Positions 50,291 through 63,387 of a stretch of 64,000 bases of DNA are shown one piece after another (the stretch's first letter is position 1; each line of letters starts with the position of its first letter). The translations under genes and the position numbers were made by a program. A model generated the notes under the pieces. The model was not told the DNA's origin. It did no database searches and saw nothing but the letters and a program-made list of their open reading frames with translations. Source of the stretch: Argentina anserina. Lineage: Eukaryota > Streptophyta > Magnoliopsida > Rosales > Rosaceae. The DNA lies in the NCBI RefSeq assembly GCF_933775445.1, contig NC_065878.1, positions 22,518,395 to 22,582,394 of the forward strand. The letters are read 5' to 3'.

Positions 50291-52175
50291 ATGGGGTCTA
50301 TATGGAATCTTTTGTATTTGCTGGAGCCTGCACCTATTACTCTAATACTAACGGCAGTAAGTGTTACATTTGGGTCTGCCTTTCGTGCTCTCAACTATGG
50401 AAAAGAAATGGAGCGGAATCGTGACTTTTCAGAAGCATCGATTATGTTAGATAGGTCCCAAGCCCTCATGATCCCTGTAATGAGCTCCCTAAGCCTGATT
50501 TTGATGTTCTACCTCTTCACTTCGGTTGCCCAACTCCTGACTGTATTCACAGCCATTGCATCCGTCTCCTCCTTGTTTTTCTGCCTATCACCTTCAGTAG
50601 CCTATTTGAAGTCACAACTTGGTTTGGCCGACCCTTATGTGTCGAGATGTTGTTCCAAGTCATTTACGCGCACCCAAGGATCATTACTGGTTTTATGCAT
50701 TGGTACGGTTGCGTTTTGGCTTGTTACTGGACACTGGATTCTGAACAACTTGTTGGGCATTTCCATATGTATTGCCTTTGTGAGTCATGTACGTCTTCCC
50801 AACATCAAAGTTTGTGCAATGCTCCTTGTCTGTCTGTTCATATATGACATATTCTGGGTCTTCTTCTCTGAGAGATTTTTTGGGGAAAATGTCATGGTAT
50901 CGGTAGCAACACAAAAGGCCTCAAACCCTGTTCACACGGTGGCAAATAGTTTGAGTCTTCCTGGGCTGCAAATGGTGACAAAGAAGTTGGAGTTGCCTGT
51001 GAAGATTGTCTTCCCCAGAAACTTATTTGGTGGAGTGACTCCAGGAGGAAGTACCAGCGACTTCATGATGCTCGGTCTGGGTGACATGGTATGACATATT
51101 TCTCCATGTATGTTACTACTGTAACCTATGCTAGCTGCTGAAGGTGTTTTGATCTTATCAGTCCCACAGAGCAATGTGGTTGTCATTGTACTTTTAATAT
51201 CATGTTAAACTTATACTGTTGCACAATATCTGCTGCATCATGCCCTAGATCTATAGCTTCTCATCAGTGATTCCACTTTAATAAGAGGATGGCCAAACAA
51301 ATGCAATTTAGCATTTTGAATGTTTCAGTTATATTGAGCATATTGTATTATATCATCTAAAACAATGGATAATTTGTCTGCCGTTATTTTTTGTCTACTA
51401 TGTATGCAAGTGGGATCAATTGGTTTTAGAGTTAGCAGACTAGAACTTCATAATGGCAAGCATTGACAACTCATGTTATTGTATTGTTTTGACATTATCA
51501 TCACACACAGCATATTCTGCCACTTTTGTTCTGGTTAGTTATTTCAATCATAGAATCAAGCACTTCCTAACTATATCTGCTTTATCTACTATTGCAGGCA
51601 ATTCCTGGCATGCTTCTCGCATTAGTCCTATGTTTCGATTATAGAAAGAGCAGTAACACAGTAAGTTTGATAGATTTGCATTCCTCAAAGGGGCATAAAT
51701 ATATTTGGTATGCCCTTCCTGGATATGCCATTGGACTGGTCACAGCTTTAGCAGCTGGAGTTTTGACGCAGTCGCCCCAACCTGCTCTTCTCTATTTGGT
51801 AAGCCGTTTGGGTGTTTTAAAAGTTCACTGGTACTGTCTCCTACTCTCTTGTGGGATTGATGGATGTTTCTTCTTATATTCTTCCATTTTTTGTATGGTA
51901 TAACTGTATTAGAATCTTTCTAGCTTGCTTTCACTGCATTTGGGTTAACATCTTACCAGAAGAGTCTACATTGGCTCCTTTGTTTTATATTTGATATCAC
52001 AGAAGATTGGGTTGCAGCTATCGACCACACTTCTAACTTGTGCTATTTATAAATGTAGGTGCCCTCAACACTAGGACCAATCATCGTCATCTCTTGGATA
52101 AGGAAGGAACTAGCCGAATTTTGGGACGGGCCTTTGCCAAGCTTCAATGATAAAGTTCACCAGATTGAAGTATGA
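50291..52175 (+). CDS. SPPL1: Signal peptide peptidase-like intramembrane aspartyl protease (SPPL1 type)
   Basis: Three exons, 50291-51088, 51598-51798 and 52059-52175, give 371 residues, the length expected for Arabidopsis-type SPPL1. SPP/SPPL proteins are GxGD aspartyl proteases that cut transmembrane segments within endomembranes. Both catalytic motifs are present: YD in IYDIFWVF (Asp186) and GLGD in MLGLGDMA (Asp265), plus the PAL motif in QPALLYL (residues 328-330). Multiple hydrophobic segments span the protein, and there is no long luminal protease-associated domain, which separates this short form from the longer plant SPPLs. The frame is open a little upstream, but the first ATG is at 50291 and it gives MGSIWNLLYLLEPAP, matching the family N-terminus. 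Splice phases are consistent and no lesion is seen. Confidence 0.95.
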
Positions 52176-53192
52176 GCCAATTCGGTCTTACAACCTCGGT
52201 GCTTTGCTTTGCTCTGCTGAGGAAATTGAAAATTGTACATTGACTTGAAGAAGTCTTAATCCTACTTGAAAACTCTGAGTAAAATTGGCAATCAATGTTT
52301 ATTGAATACTATCTGAAGTCTGAACTTGCTTCATAAATTGCCCTTAGAAATTCGGCCCCTGAGAACTGTCATACTCTATACTGTTTGAAATAAGAAACCA
52401 TACTTTCTTTTCTTGCTACTACACATTGAAGATAAGCATCCATAGAATACAGCAATGTATCAAATACAACCAGAAGATGAGCATTATTATGATTTTGGTC
52501 TGTTAACCGGTGGCTGCAATTTACCAATTCTTCAAAGTGAAAACAACAATTGTTGCAACAGCTCCATAAAAACTTGACCTTGGTGGCGGGATACTAGAAT
52601 GTTAAAATTACTTATTGGTCAGAAAATTCTTTCACTGCATTGGCCGTGTAAGTGACCCAGCACGGGGTAAGTAATTAATTGATTGGTCAAAATCAAATTC
52701 TACCTCTCTTGTTTAAGTAATGACATACAAATTGGCGCAATATTATTGACAATAAGGGATCAACAACTAGCCTAAACTAGCTACTGAAGCCGTGAAACAC
52801 CCACCTTGGCGTCTTTGGTTATTGAGCAGTAATCTTTATTATTATAAAGTCAGCAATCAAAAATTTCATTAAATTGTGAATTACTAATTTTATCATTTTT
52901 TAATTTTATTCTCACACACATAGACAGAATGACAATTATGTGAAATACAAATGTTTCACTAATATATTTTACTAAAACTATCTTTCATAAATAACGTAAT
53001 TATATTAAAAAAATGAGCTTTCAAAAATAAGAATACACGACAAATCAAATTATGCAACAAAACACTTTTAGACAGTGTAAGTAGTTTAAGGACGGTAAAA
53101 TTGAAAGTAAGCCGTTAAGGAAGTAAAACGACGTCGGATTGCTCCTTCTTCCTCCTTCAGAATTTGCACACACACAGAGAGTGAGAGAGAAG
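52176..53192. other. Spacer between SPPL1 and CPSF100
   Basis: SPPL1 3' UTR followed by AT-rich DNA and the CPSF100 promoter and leader (GAGAGTGAGAGAGA just before the ATG). No TATA box is evident, as is usual for housekeeping genes. Confidence 0.5.
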
Positions 53193-56100
53193 ATGGGAAC
53201 TTCGGTTCAGGTGACGCCGCTGTGCGGAGTCTACAATGAGAATCCACTCTCCTATCTCGTCTCCATTGACGGCTTCAACTTCCTCATCGACTGTGGCTGG
53301 AACGACCACTTCGACCCCTCCCTCCTTCAACCTCTCTCCAGGTCCTTCCCTCTCTCTCCTCTCTCTCTCAATTTCTCACTGACCTAATTCCAACTCTTCT
53401 CTCTCTAACAGAGTCGCCTCCACCGTCGACGCCGTCCTGCTCTCACATCCCGACACTCTCCACCTCGGCGCGCTTCCCTACGCCGCCAAGCACCTCGGCC
53501 TCGCCGCGCCGGTCTTCTCCACCGAGCCGGTTTACCGCCTCGGCCTTCTCACCATGTACGATCAGTACCTCTCTCGCAAGGTAGGGTTTCCGGCTTCGAA
53601 CTGTTATGACTCAACTCTGTCTAGGCGTTAGTTGTGAGTAATGAGTGAGGTTTTTTTTTTTTTTTTTGTGTGTGATGCAGCAAGTTTCCGAGTTCGATTT
53701 GTTTACTCTGGATGATATTGATTCTGCTTTCCAAAATGTCACCAGGCTGACCAATGCTCAGCATCATCATCTCACCGGTAAGGTTTTCGGAGTTTTCGAC
53801 TGGGAATGTGTGTGTGTTTTTGTGTTGATATGTGTTAAATGTGTGTGGTTTTGTAGGTAAAGGAGAGGGAATTGTTATCTCGCCGCATGTGGCTGGGCAT
53901 TTGTTGGGAGGTACTGTGTGGAAGATAACTAAGGATGGGGAGGATGTCATATATGCTGTCGATTTCAATCATCGGAAAGAGAAGTATGTCCGTGTTCTAC
54001 CTTTGATTACCTGCCGCATATCAATTTTGTATTAATGTGTATGTAGTTTAGTCATGACAGTATGTAAAGTCGTTGAAAATGCTTCCGGCTGTGGATTTTG
54101 TTAGGCATTTGAACGGAATCAATCAGTCATCATTTGTGCGGCCTGCTGTTCTGATAACAGATGCCTATAATGCTTTGAACAATCAGCCTTATAGACGCCA
54201 GAAGGACAGAGAATTTACAGGTATTTTGAGCTCCCAACTGATGAGGAATTTTAGGCACATTGTGTGTTTTGTCTTGAAAATCGTTCTCTAGAATCTTTTT
54301 TATGTTTGCAAACTGTCTTGCCGTCGTCATTCCCTTCTTCCTGTTGCTGAAAAACATGCATGTAATGAACAGCGAGTATGTGCTTACAGATGCAGAAGAT
54401 TATATACAGTTTCAATGCATGTATTAACCTTTCTCTGATTTTTTTTTCAGAGACTATAAAGAAGACTCTAAGATCTCAAGGAAATGTGCTACTGCCTGTT
54501 GATACTGCTGGGCGAGTTTTAGAACTTCTTCAAATATTGGAATCTGTTAGTAGGGGAGAATATTGTGGCAGTTTAGTTTTTGTTGACAGTACAGTTATTT
54601 GGCCTGAGTCATCAAATATTTCAATTTCTTATATCGGTTCTTCCTAATGATTGCAGTGTTGGAATGAGGAAAGTTTGCCTTTTCCCATCTACTTCCTAAC
54701 GTACGTTGCTTCTAGCACAATTGATTATGTCAAAAGTTTCCTCGAGTGGATGAGTGATGCAATGGCCAAGTCCTTTGAGACAACTAGAGACAATGCTTTT
54801 ATTTTGAAGTAGGTGGTCTTATATACAGTACATCTGCACCTCTTGACAGTTTGAAATTTTGAATTGCTAGTTTTATGTAATAAAAAAATAACTGTTGCTG
54901 GACCTAAACACCCACTTATTATGTATAAATGCCAATGCTTGCAGGCGTGTGAAGCTTCTTGTTAACAAAAGTGAACTTGACAATGCCCCAGAAGGCCCAA
55001 AGGTGTACCACATATACTTTATGCATTATATATGTATATCTATGATGGTACCTGTTTGAATGACAAGTGCATTTCTATGCAGGTTGTTTTAGCATCCATG
55101 GCTAGTCTGGAAGCGGGTTTTTCTCACGATATATTTGTCGAGTGGGCAACTGATTCCAAAAATCTTATACTTTTTGCAGAACGAGCTCAGGTACAATGTG
55201 TTAAATCCCCGTGAAGCATTCTGCGTTTTTCATCTACCCGATGATTAGAATTGCTATTCTATGTGTATCTTTCTGCATTGATGTCTATACGTACATTGAC
55301 ACTTTCCGCTGCCTATGTAGTTCGGCACATTAGCTCGTATGCTTCAGGCAGACCCACCTCCAAAAGCTGTTAAGGTCACCATGTCCAAGAGGATCCCTTT
55401 GGTTGGAGAGGAGCTGATTGCTTATGAAGAAGAGCAAAACCGAATTAAAAAGGAGGAAGCTCTAAAGGCTAGTCTGATTAAAGAGGAGGAGTTAAAAGCT
55501 TCTCATGGGCCTGATGTCAGCATGAGTGATCCAATGGTTATTGATACAAACAATGCGAAGTCTTTGCCAGACGGTATGTTAAAAATGATAGTTGTTTCAA
55601 ACTTATATTGTTGATCAGCTAACTTTTAGAAAGATATTTGTAAGTACTCAAGAAGCCATTCTTTATTTATAAATGTTCTAAATTGCACATCACATCTCAT
55701 GTTTGGTTTATATAATGAGCTTTTCTGATTTTATGTTATGGCAGTGGGTCCACGTGGTGGAGGATGCAGAGACATCTTAATCGTCGGATTTACTCCTCCT
55801 TCTACCAGTGTTGCTCCTATGTTTCCCTTCTACGAAAATAATTCCGAGTGGGATGACTTTGGGGAAGTCATAAATCCAGACGATTATGTTATCAAGGATG
55901 AAGACATGAACCAAGGAGCAATGCTTGTGAGTTTATATTTCTGAAGTTTGATTCTTTATTATATTTATTTATTTACTTTTTAATTGGATGATTGATATTA
56001 AGTGTTGGCCATCTTTGTTAATCTCTTGAGGATTTATATAGAACAACAGTTTTATGTTGGGAGTCGAGAGTGTGTGATATTTACCTATAGCTAGTTTCTT

Positions 56101-57764
56101 CTTGAGTCTTTCAAGTAATTAGTCCAAGTCAGCATGTGATATCCTTTTTTCCATATATTTTGATTTTTCAAAAGATGCAAGTTTCTTCATGACAAATGTT
56201 CCTTAAATTGTGAAACATAGATCTTTAAGATTCAGTCTATAGTTTATGTATGTGTGCATATATTTAAATGTCATCATCCATCTCAGGTGGGAGGTGATAT
56301 GGATGGAAAATTTGATGAAGCCTCTGCTAGCTTAATTCTTGACTCAAGGCCTTCGAAAGTTGTGTCGAGTGAATTGACTGTAAGTTCAAGCTTGTTAAAT
56401 TAGTTAATAGTTTAATAGTCTTGATACTTTCTGAAACTAAGTTGTATATTGGCTTTTTTCCCCCCATTGAATGCAGGTGCCTGTGAAGTGCTTACTGATA
56501 TATATGGACTTTGAGGGCCGTTCTGATGCGAGATCTGTTAAATCGATTCTTTCCCATATGGCTCCTCTAAAGCTTGTATGATAAGTCTTCCCTGTGTTTT
56601 ACTTTTTTCTTTGCACCGAACTTTCTTTAGAATGGATTGAGACATTTTGTGTCTTCTGCTTAAATAGAAATATGAGGGGCTATGATAATCACAGTGTCGT
56701 TAAGTTAGTTTCAGAAACTCTTTTAATAAGTTTTTTGTTTTTTCAAAGTTTTTGGTTTCTCTTTTTGATATTGTAAATCAACAGTTATGGTATATACTTT
56801 TTTTCTTGTAGGTATTGGTTCATGGAACAGCTGAGGCCACTGAACATTTGAAGCAACACTGCTTGAAACACGTATGCCCTCATGTCTATGCTCCTCAACT
56901 TGAAGAAACAATTGATGTCACATCCGATTTATGTGCTTATAAGGTACTCCCAGAAATTCCTAATTTATTTGTTGATCCATTACTCAAAAATCAAAATTTT
57001 CTTCATTTCTCATGTTGTGTAATTCAGGTTCAACTGTCCGAGAGGCTCATGAGTAACATTATCTTTAAGAAGGTAAGCATTCAAGCATCAAGATTTATCT
57101 TAATCCTTTCTAACTATTTTTGATGTACTGTGTTATCTATGTTTGATCCATCCTAACAAATTTGGTGTAAATTTACAGCTTGGAGAGAATGAAATAGCTT
57201 GGTTCGATTCTGATGTAGGGAAGACAGAAGATGAAATGCTGTCTTTAATACCCTGCTCAACTCCAGCTCCACCACATAAACCAATCCTAGTTGGTGACCT
57301 GAAATTGGCCGATTTCAAGCAATTTCTTGCTGATAAAGGGGTCCAGGTACCATTTTCAGGCATTTTTTTTGTCAGTAATAACAAATAATTTCAAACTCGT
57401 GTTTTTAAGCCCAGATCCAAGCTAAATCTCTTGGAATTAGTATTCTGAAAACTATTGAGCTCGATGACCTTGATTGACAGGTTGAAATCGCTGGTGGGGC
57501 TTTGCGATGTGGTGAACATGTCACAATTCGCAAGATTGGGGATGCAAGCCATAAGGTGGCACAACACATACATTTATACTAGATTTTCAGGCTACAACAG
57601 CCATTTAATGCATGGCTTAAAGGATGTAAAGCCTGACTTGAACAAGCATGTCTATTTTGCAGGGTGGTGGTGCTGGTTCGCAGCAAATTTTGATCGACGG
57701 TCCAGCATGTGAGGACTTTTACATGATAAGGGACTATCTGTACTCGCACTTTTATTTACTTTAG
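53193..57764 (+). CDS. CPSF100: Cleavage and polyadenylation specificity factor 100 kDa subunit (CPSF2)
   Basis: A subunit of the nuclear complex that recognises poly(A) signals and cuts pre-mRNA; it partners CPSF73, the actual nuclease. Many exons can be read, starting 53193-53341, 53412-53580, 53681-53777 and 53857-about 53985. The N-terminus [20 protein letters not shown] leads into a metallo-beta-lactamase fold, with [12 protein letters not shown] and [16 protein letters not shown]. The HxHxDH zinc motif of the active paralogue is absent, as normal for this non-catalytic family. Then come the beta-CASP region ([15 protein letters not shown]), a charged linker ([15 protein letters not shown]), and the C-terminal domain ([35 protein letters not shown]), ending in [11 protein letters not shown] with TAG at 57762-57764. 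Expected length is about 740 residues. Exons read are intact. Confidence 0.95.
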
Positions 57765-58946
57765 AGTTTAGGAAAGACCCATTTATTTACAACGTGAGAA
57801 CTTTCCGGATACGACCAACATTCCCAAAAAAAAAAAATCCATAGTCAACATCACTATATCACTTCCATAATTGAGCAACTCTATTTGATTATTTGCCTCC
57901 TTTCATCGAAGTGTAGCTGTCATCTACTGCTGTTGCTACAGATGTATTATTCAAATCTTAACATTTTTATTATTAGACTTGAAATCAAGCCAAATATCAA
58001 TAGACTGCGGACACATTTTTATCCTTGCTTTAAACGTTATCCGTTGTCACAAAAGATTCTAAATCTTTCTTGTATTAGCACTTGACTAAGGTCCAATTTG
58101 TCCCCGAGTTTTTGATAGATTATGGGTTTATTTCATAATTTAAGTTGGTAAAAAGTATTTGGTGAATCAGCTTATTTTTTAAGTTCTCATGTTCTATGCA
58201 ATTTTTAGACTAGATTGAGAATAGTTTTGACAAGGAAGGAGGTGAACATGGGAGTTACTATGAGGAAGAACCAGGGCGCCATGGTTTCAAGAAACTTGAT
58301 AATTGGTAAAGCTAGAAGATTAAGTTTCTATGTGTCTTTGGAAGAGTCGTAGTTTTGACTAGTTCACTTTATGACAAGTGCTTGCGTTGAAAATTGTTTA
58401 CAAAACCATATAGAGATATACGAAACATGCATATTTCCAACCATTCAATAACAATCTAGCCATGACTTCTGCCTTGACCAAACATACTAGGAATATTAAA
58501 ATTAGAAGCAAATGCCCCAAGAAAAGAGCCACGAAAGCCACAAAAAACACCGCCACAGCTGGCTCTACCCGGTACTTAACATTTTCATCCATTTCTATTT
58601 TTGAGTAATCGCATCACAATCAATTAAAATGTGTGTTATACATCACTCCAATAATCTGGTTACAACTACTATTATTTCTCACGCACAATATGTCTTAGGT
58701 CTAAGTGGTATTCAGAATATCATTCTTCAAGTATTTCTAATTTACTATTGAATTTATCTTTCCAGTATTTCTAGTTTTCTAGTCATACTTCTCAAAAGAA
58801 ATCAATAGCTTTGTCCGTTCTTTTATGCTTTATAGTTTGAATGTTATTATGTCATCACGACAAGTTTTTATTCACTCTCGTGGACTCATGGTGGTACGTG
58901 TAAAGGTAGTTGTTTAGGGTTCAACTTATCATGAGTAATTTAAAAT
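57765..58946. other. Spacer downstream of CPSF100
   Basis: CPSF100 3' UTR and AT-rich DNA. A minus-strand frame at 58398-58592 (64 codons beginning MDENVKYRVEPAVAVFF) would give a small hydrophobic peptide with one or two membrane spans. No relative comes to mind, so it is noted here, not called. Confidence 0.4.
58398..58592 (-). CDS. Possible small membrane protein, unrecognised
   Basis: A 64-codon frame with a charged start (MDENVKYRVEP) and then a long hydrophobic run (VAVFFVAFVALFLGHLLLIL). It is too short and lacks a known motif to be sure it is real. The ATG has purine at -3. Expression or conservation would be needed to accept it. Confidence 0.2.
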   Translation of the reverse strand: MDENVKYRVEPAVAVFFVAFVALFLGHLLLILIFLVCLVKAEVMARLLLNGWKYACFVYLYMVL

Positions 58947-59323
58947 GTGTATGCACAGATAATAAAAGGTAAAGAGTCATGCATATTTCACATATTATTG
59001 AAACAACACTATCAGACTTCCCATTCAAATTGAACAATATATGATACTTTTTATATATTTTATTAAACAACTCACACAACCTTATATATGTTAGTGAAGT
59101 TTGAACTCATGACCTCAATGTTGTTAATTAAACTGTGTATGCACACACAATAAAAATTAAAGACTGACAAATTAAGCCATGTATATTTCACATATTATTA
59201 AATCAACACTGAGACTTCAAATTTGAATCGAACAATATATGATACTTTTTTTTATAATAACTCACACTACCTTATATATGCCGGTGAAGTTTGAATTCAT
59301 GACCTTAATGTTGTTAGTTAAGT
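58947..59323 (+). repeat. Tandem repeat, about 188-bp unit, two diverged copies
   Basis: GTGTATGCACA begins at 58947 and 59135. Both copies continue through TATTTCACATATTATT, GAACAATATATGATACTTTT, CCTTATATATG, GTGAAGTTTGAA and TTCATGACC to AATGTTGTTA. Shorter echoes (AATGATACTA.CAATTTGTAAACAA) appear near 59356 and 60408, suggesting a once longer array. Confidence 0.75.
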
Positions 59324-60555
59324 TACCTTACCAACCAGACAATGGTTCACCAAACATGTAATGATACTAACAATTTGTAAACAATCATTTACTACAAAGA
59401 CACAAAACCTGAATTGTAAGTAGGAACAATGAAAATTTATGATAAAATCAGACAGTTTTATCGACACAAATCATAGCTGAATTTGCAAATTCGATGCAAC
59501 TTTAATCATACTCACAGTTAAGCCTAAAGAATAACATGAGAATAACATCTAGCATACCGGTGAAATGAGCGATTTCCAGCCAATGGATGAACAACGAAAC
59601 GAGCAAAGTATGCAACCACACATTAGTGACAATAATTGCAACCATTGTATCAGTGGGGAAAAGAGAAAATTATACAACTATTGCATCAGTGGAGAAATGA
59701 TCATTTTATGCAACCACACCACCATCAAGTGTGTATGAAATTTGAGCCTTCATGTCTATGTCCTCAAGTTATTCCTTAGTGAACCTAAACAAAATCATTA
59801 AAAACTTCACTATTTAGACAATATTAATAATGAATAATCAAGACAAAAATAACTATTCATACCATAATTATAGTGAATAAACAAACAAGAAGTATGTGAG
59901 AATAGAAGGTACCTTGGGTTTATGAAACTTTTAATGTCATCTAATGAGTCATTATTAATCTCATATCAAACGAAACCATCAAAACCGAGGACATAAGCAA
60001 ATTTACCATGCTTTATAATTTGAATGTTCTTATTTTATCTTCAACCGCAAAAAAAAATGTTGTGATAAGTGATAACATAACGAGAGGTTTGTATACACTC
60101 TCCCGGACTCCTATATAATTCGTTAGTTGAGTTTTTTTTATTCATATTTAATGTTAGGAATTGTAACATAAGCAAAAGAGGTTAAATGACTAGACATGCA
60201 CGTTCTAATCTACGTAATCAAAAATGCTTTCTTTGTATATACAACACAGAAGGGCACTCCAATCAGCTATACATAAGCAAAACACATGCTCAACAACAAT
60301 TAACTTCAGCTCATTCATAGTCCCCCGATCTATACCACAGTAATGTGATTTCGCATATTGTTGAATCAAAACTATCAGATCGACTTCACAATGGAATTAA
60401 ACAATTAATGATACTAGCAATTTGTAAACAAATCTACTTGCTCTACATACGTTCACAAACATAAGGCACGATTCACAAACCGCACTCTTATAAATTTTCA
60501 CTCATAGTGAATTAGTGATCACACGTACAGTACCCAGAACCTTAGAGTGTTCCGA
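59324..60555. other. Gene-free AT-rich interval
   Basis: Apart from decayed pieces of the preceding repeat, nothing recognisable. The right end would contain the 3' UTR of the minus-strand P450. Confidence 0.5.
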
Positions 60556-62073
60556 TCATTTCATAACTCTTGGTGAAATATGAGCCTTCAATGGATTTTT
60601 CATGACCATAGCGAACTCTTGCTTCTCCGCAAAATCAACATCCTCTCCCTTGACACCTCTCCACTCGAATTTCCAAACCAAATTCGCCACGAAATACTCG
60701 AGATGAAGCACACCCAAACCAAGTCCAGGACAAATCCTCCTCCCAACCCCAAAAGGCATCATTTTAATCTCCCGACTCCCAGTTATGTCAACCCCTTCTC
60801 CTTCTCCCTTATTCAAAAACCTCTCTGGCTTGAAAGCCATAGGGTCCTCCCACACTTCAGGGTCCCAACCCATACTCGCCACCATGAAGTTCACCGTCCC
60901 GTTCTTCGGCACCAAATGACCATCCAAAACGACGTCGTGCGTAACCGAATGCGGCACGACGAAATGCACTGGAGGGTGACGCCTTAGACCCTCCAAGATC
61001 ACAGCTTTTAAATAAGGCATCTTCTGCAAGTCCTCCTCTTTCACCTCCTCATCTGTTTCACCCATAACTCCTTTAATCTCAGCCAAAAGCCTCTCCTGCA
61101 CAGTTGGATACTTCACTATGTTGGCCATGATCCACTGCAACGCGGCTGTAGTAGTATCAATTCCGGCATCAAGAAACTCTACACACAGGCTAATGATCTC
61201 GTCTTCCGTCAGCTTCCTCTTCTCGTCGGGAAGCTCTAAATCCCAGAGCGTATCAACATAAGAAAGCACATAACTATCATCCTCGTTTAGCTTTACCTCC
61301 TTTCGTGCTCGGATGAGAGGAAGGAACACATCTGCTTGGTCTTTTCGGAGTTGAAAGAACTCGGCCCACTTCTTCTTGAGTATGATTTTTGTTAATGAAG
61401 GCCAGAAATTGAGTATGCCGAACCGGCTTAAACTAAGCAACACCCGCGACCCCCTTTGGACCTCTTCGATTTTGTTGATCTGTTTCTCGTCGAGTTTGTC
61501 TCCAAAGCACATGAGCACTAACAAGCCGAACATGGCGTACCGGAGATGGTCGATAACTTTGACTCCTACGTCGGATTTGGATTGAGATTCAGTCAGGCGG
61601 TTGGAGAGTGTGTCAAGTACCCACTTGCGGGCAGCGCCGTAGGCTTTGACGCGGGAAGGGTGGAGGATTTCGGAAGTGAGGTTACGGCGGAGGAGGCGCC
61701 ACGTGGGGCCGTAGAAGGCGGAGTTGATGTTGTGCTGGTTGCTGGTTGTGAGTCTGGTGGTGGCTAAGGCAGGGGGGCGGTCGGCGAAGACGGCGCCGTT
61801 TTGAATGAGAGCCCGGTGAGCGAGGGAGCGGTTGGAGATGAATATGCAAGGGCGGAAACCGATTTGGAGGGTGATGATTGGACCATAGCGGGCCTGGAGG
61901 TTTCGAATGACTGGCTCGAGTTCGGAGAAGGGTTTCCGGAGCCATATAAGGCTGCTGATTATGGGGATGGTGGTTGGTCCCGGTGGGAGCTTCTTGGTTT
62001 TCAGGAGGGAGAGAGTTGGTCTGATGAGGAGAGAGATGAGGAGGATGGTGAGAAGGAGGAGCCAGGTTTGCAT
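60556..62073 (-). CDS. Cytochrome P450, CYP89A-type, single exon
   Basis: One uninterrupted frame of 505 residues. An N-terminal ER anchor ([13 protein letters not shown]) is followed by the proline hinge [12 protein letters not shown]. Typical motifs follow: [26 protein letters not shown], the I-helix [10 protein letters not shown], the K-helix EGLRRHPP, the PERF motif FKPERF and the heme loop [10 protein letters not shown] with the Cys ligand near residue 445. The intronless structure and sequence style agree with CYP89A (CYP71 clan, A-type). In Arabidopsis one CYP89A member acts on chlorophyll catabolites, but substrates of the family are mostly unknown and cannot be assigned here. The gene appears intact. 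A TATA-like tract lies at 62147-62156, and a 1069-bp foldback element starts about 240 bp upstream of the ATG. Confidence 0.94.
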   Translation of the reverse strand: MQTWLLLLTILLISLLIRPTLSLLKTKKLPPGPTTIPIISSLIWLRKPFSELEPVIRNLQARYGPIITLQIGFRPCIFISNRSLAHRALIQNGAVFADRPPALATTRLTTSNQHNINSAFYGPTWRLLRRNLTSEILHPSRVKAYGAARKWVLDTLSNRLTESQSKSDVGVKVIDHLRYAMFGLLVLMCFGDKLDEKQINKIEEVQRGSRVLLSLSRFGILNFWPSLTKIILKKKWAEFFQLRKDQADVFLPLIRARKEVKLNEDDSYVLSYVDTLWDLELPDEKRKLTEDEIISLCVEFLDAGIDTTTAALQWIMANIVKYPTVQERLLAEIKGVMGETDEEVKEEDLQKMPYLKAVILEGLRRHPPVHFVVPHSVTHDVVLDGHLVPKNGTVNFMVASMGWDPEVWEDPMAFKPERFLNKGEGEGVDITGSREIKMMPFGVGRRICPGLGLGVLHLEYFVANLVWKFEWRGVKGEDVDFAEKQEFAMVMKNPLKAHISPRVMK

Positions 62074-62146
62074 GGTGAGTGGTTTTCTTGGCTGATTAAA
62101 TTAAGTATGAGAAAGGTGACAAAGAAATGAGAGATGGTGAGCTTTA

Positions 62147-62156
62147 ATATATATAA
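62147..62156 (-). promoter_or_regulatory. TATA-like element of the CYP89A-type gene
   Basis: Read on the minus strand the tract is TTATATATAT, about 75-85 bases upstream of the start codon at 62073, a suitable place for a TATA box. Confidence 0.5.
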
Positions 62157-62300
62157 GTGTAATAGATGAAGTGATGTATTTGGTGACATATAGTGATGTT
62201 GACCATAGATTTTCTTTTCTTTTTTGGGAATGTTGGTCGCATCATGGCTGCTGATATCTACCATGCCTGCATCTTTATAAAATTCTCAGAAGGTCAGCCA

Positions 62301-63387
62301 TCTTATCTAGAGTTTTTTTCACTAACAGTCCCTCAACTCTGGTGTACCTACCAATGTGATACCTCAACTCTTAATCGTACCAATGTGATACCCAGACTCT
62401 AGTATTGCTATCATTGAAGTACTTCCGTCAGTTTTTTTAAACTTTTCCGTTATCTTGGTGACGTGGCAGGTACGTGAGGCCCACAAAGAGGGTTAAAAGA
62501 CAAAATTAACCTCATCTGAGAGGAGCAATGTTTTTCCCGCCCTTTACCTTGAGAAAGACACCCAACAATTCCAATTTTGGCGCCAATTTTCACTCCATAC
62601 TCCTTAATTTGTGTCTAATATCTAAACTAAAGAACTACCGCCAACCAGTCGACCACAATCTGATAAAACCTAGATCAATCTCATTTTCTATTTTTACCCT
62701 AGCACTTGTTAAACTAACAGAATAAATATATAAATTTATATGGAACATCTCATTTCCACAATCTCATAAGAATATAGAAACACATAACTTAACGAAATTC
62801 AACTACATGTACCATTAGTTCTTACAAGCAAAAATCATGGCAGATCAACATAAAAGGTGGCAACTAATGGTACTTAAACATGTATTTGAATTTCGTTAAG
62901 TTATGTGTTTTTATATTCTTATGAGATTGTGGAAATGAGATGTTCCATATAAATTTATATATTTATTCTGTTAGTTTAACAAGTGCTAGGGTAAAAATAG
63001 AAAATGAGATTGATCTAGGTTTTATCAGATTGTGGTCGACTGGTTGGCGGTAGTTCTTTAGTTTAGATAAGAGACACAAATTAAGGAGTAAAGAGGGAAA
63101 ATTGGCGCCAAAATTGGAATTGTTGGGTGTCTTTCTCAAGGTAAAGGGCGGGAAAAACATTGCTCCTCTCAGATGAGGTTAATTTTGTCTTTTAACCCTC
63201 TTTGTGGGCCTCACGTACCTGTCACGTCACCAAAATAACGGAAAAGTTTAAAAAAACTAACGGAAGTACTTCAATGATAGCAATACTAGAGTCTGGGTAT
63301 CACATTGGTACGATTAAGAGTTGAGGTATCACATTGGTAGGTACACCAGAATTGAGGGACTGTTGGTGAAAAAAACTCTCTTATCTA
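62301..63387. mobile_element. Foldback element with 9-bp target duplication (non-autonomous Mutator-like)
   Basis: The element 62310-63378 (1069 bp) starts GAGTTTTTTTCACTAACAGT and ends with the inverse (...TGGTGAAAAAAACTC). It is almost entirely two inverted arms: 62310-62820 and 62862-63378, separated by a loop of about 40 bp. TCTTATCTA flanks it on both sides (62301-62309 and 63379-63387), a perfect 9-bp duplication, the size characteristic of Mutator-like transposition. The arms are nearly identical, with a few substitutions and small indels. It encodes no transposase. Mirror-image open frames in the two arms (for example at 62528 and 63160) are by-products of the symmetry. Superfamily assignment rests on duplication length and long terminal inverted repeats. 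Confidence 0.88.

Noticed and set aside
62528..63160. Two 65-codon frames with almost the same peptide (MFFPPFTLRKTPNNSN...) on opposite strands
   Set aside because: They are the same sequence read in the two inverted arms of the foldback element. The symmetry creates the frames; there is no domain or independent evidence of coding.
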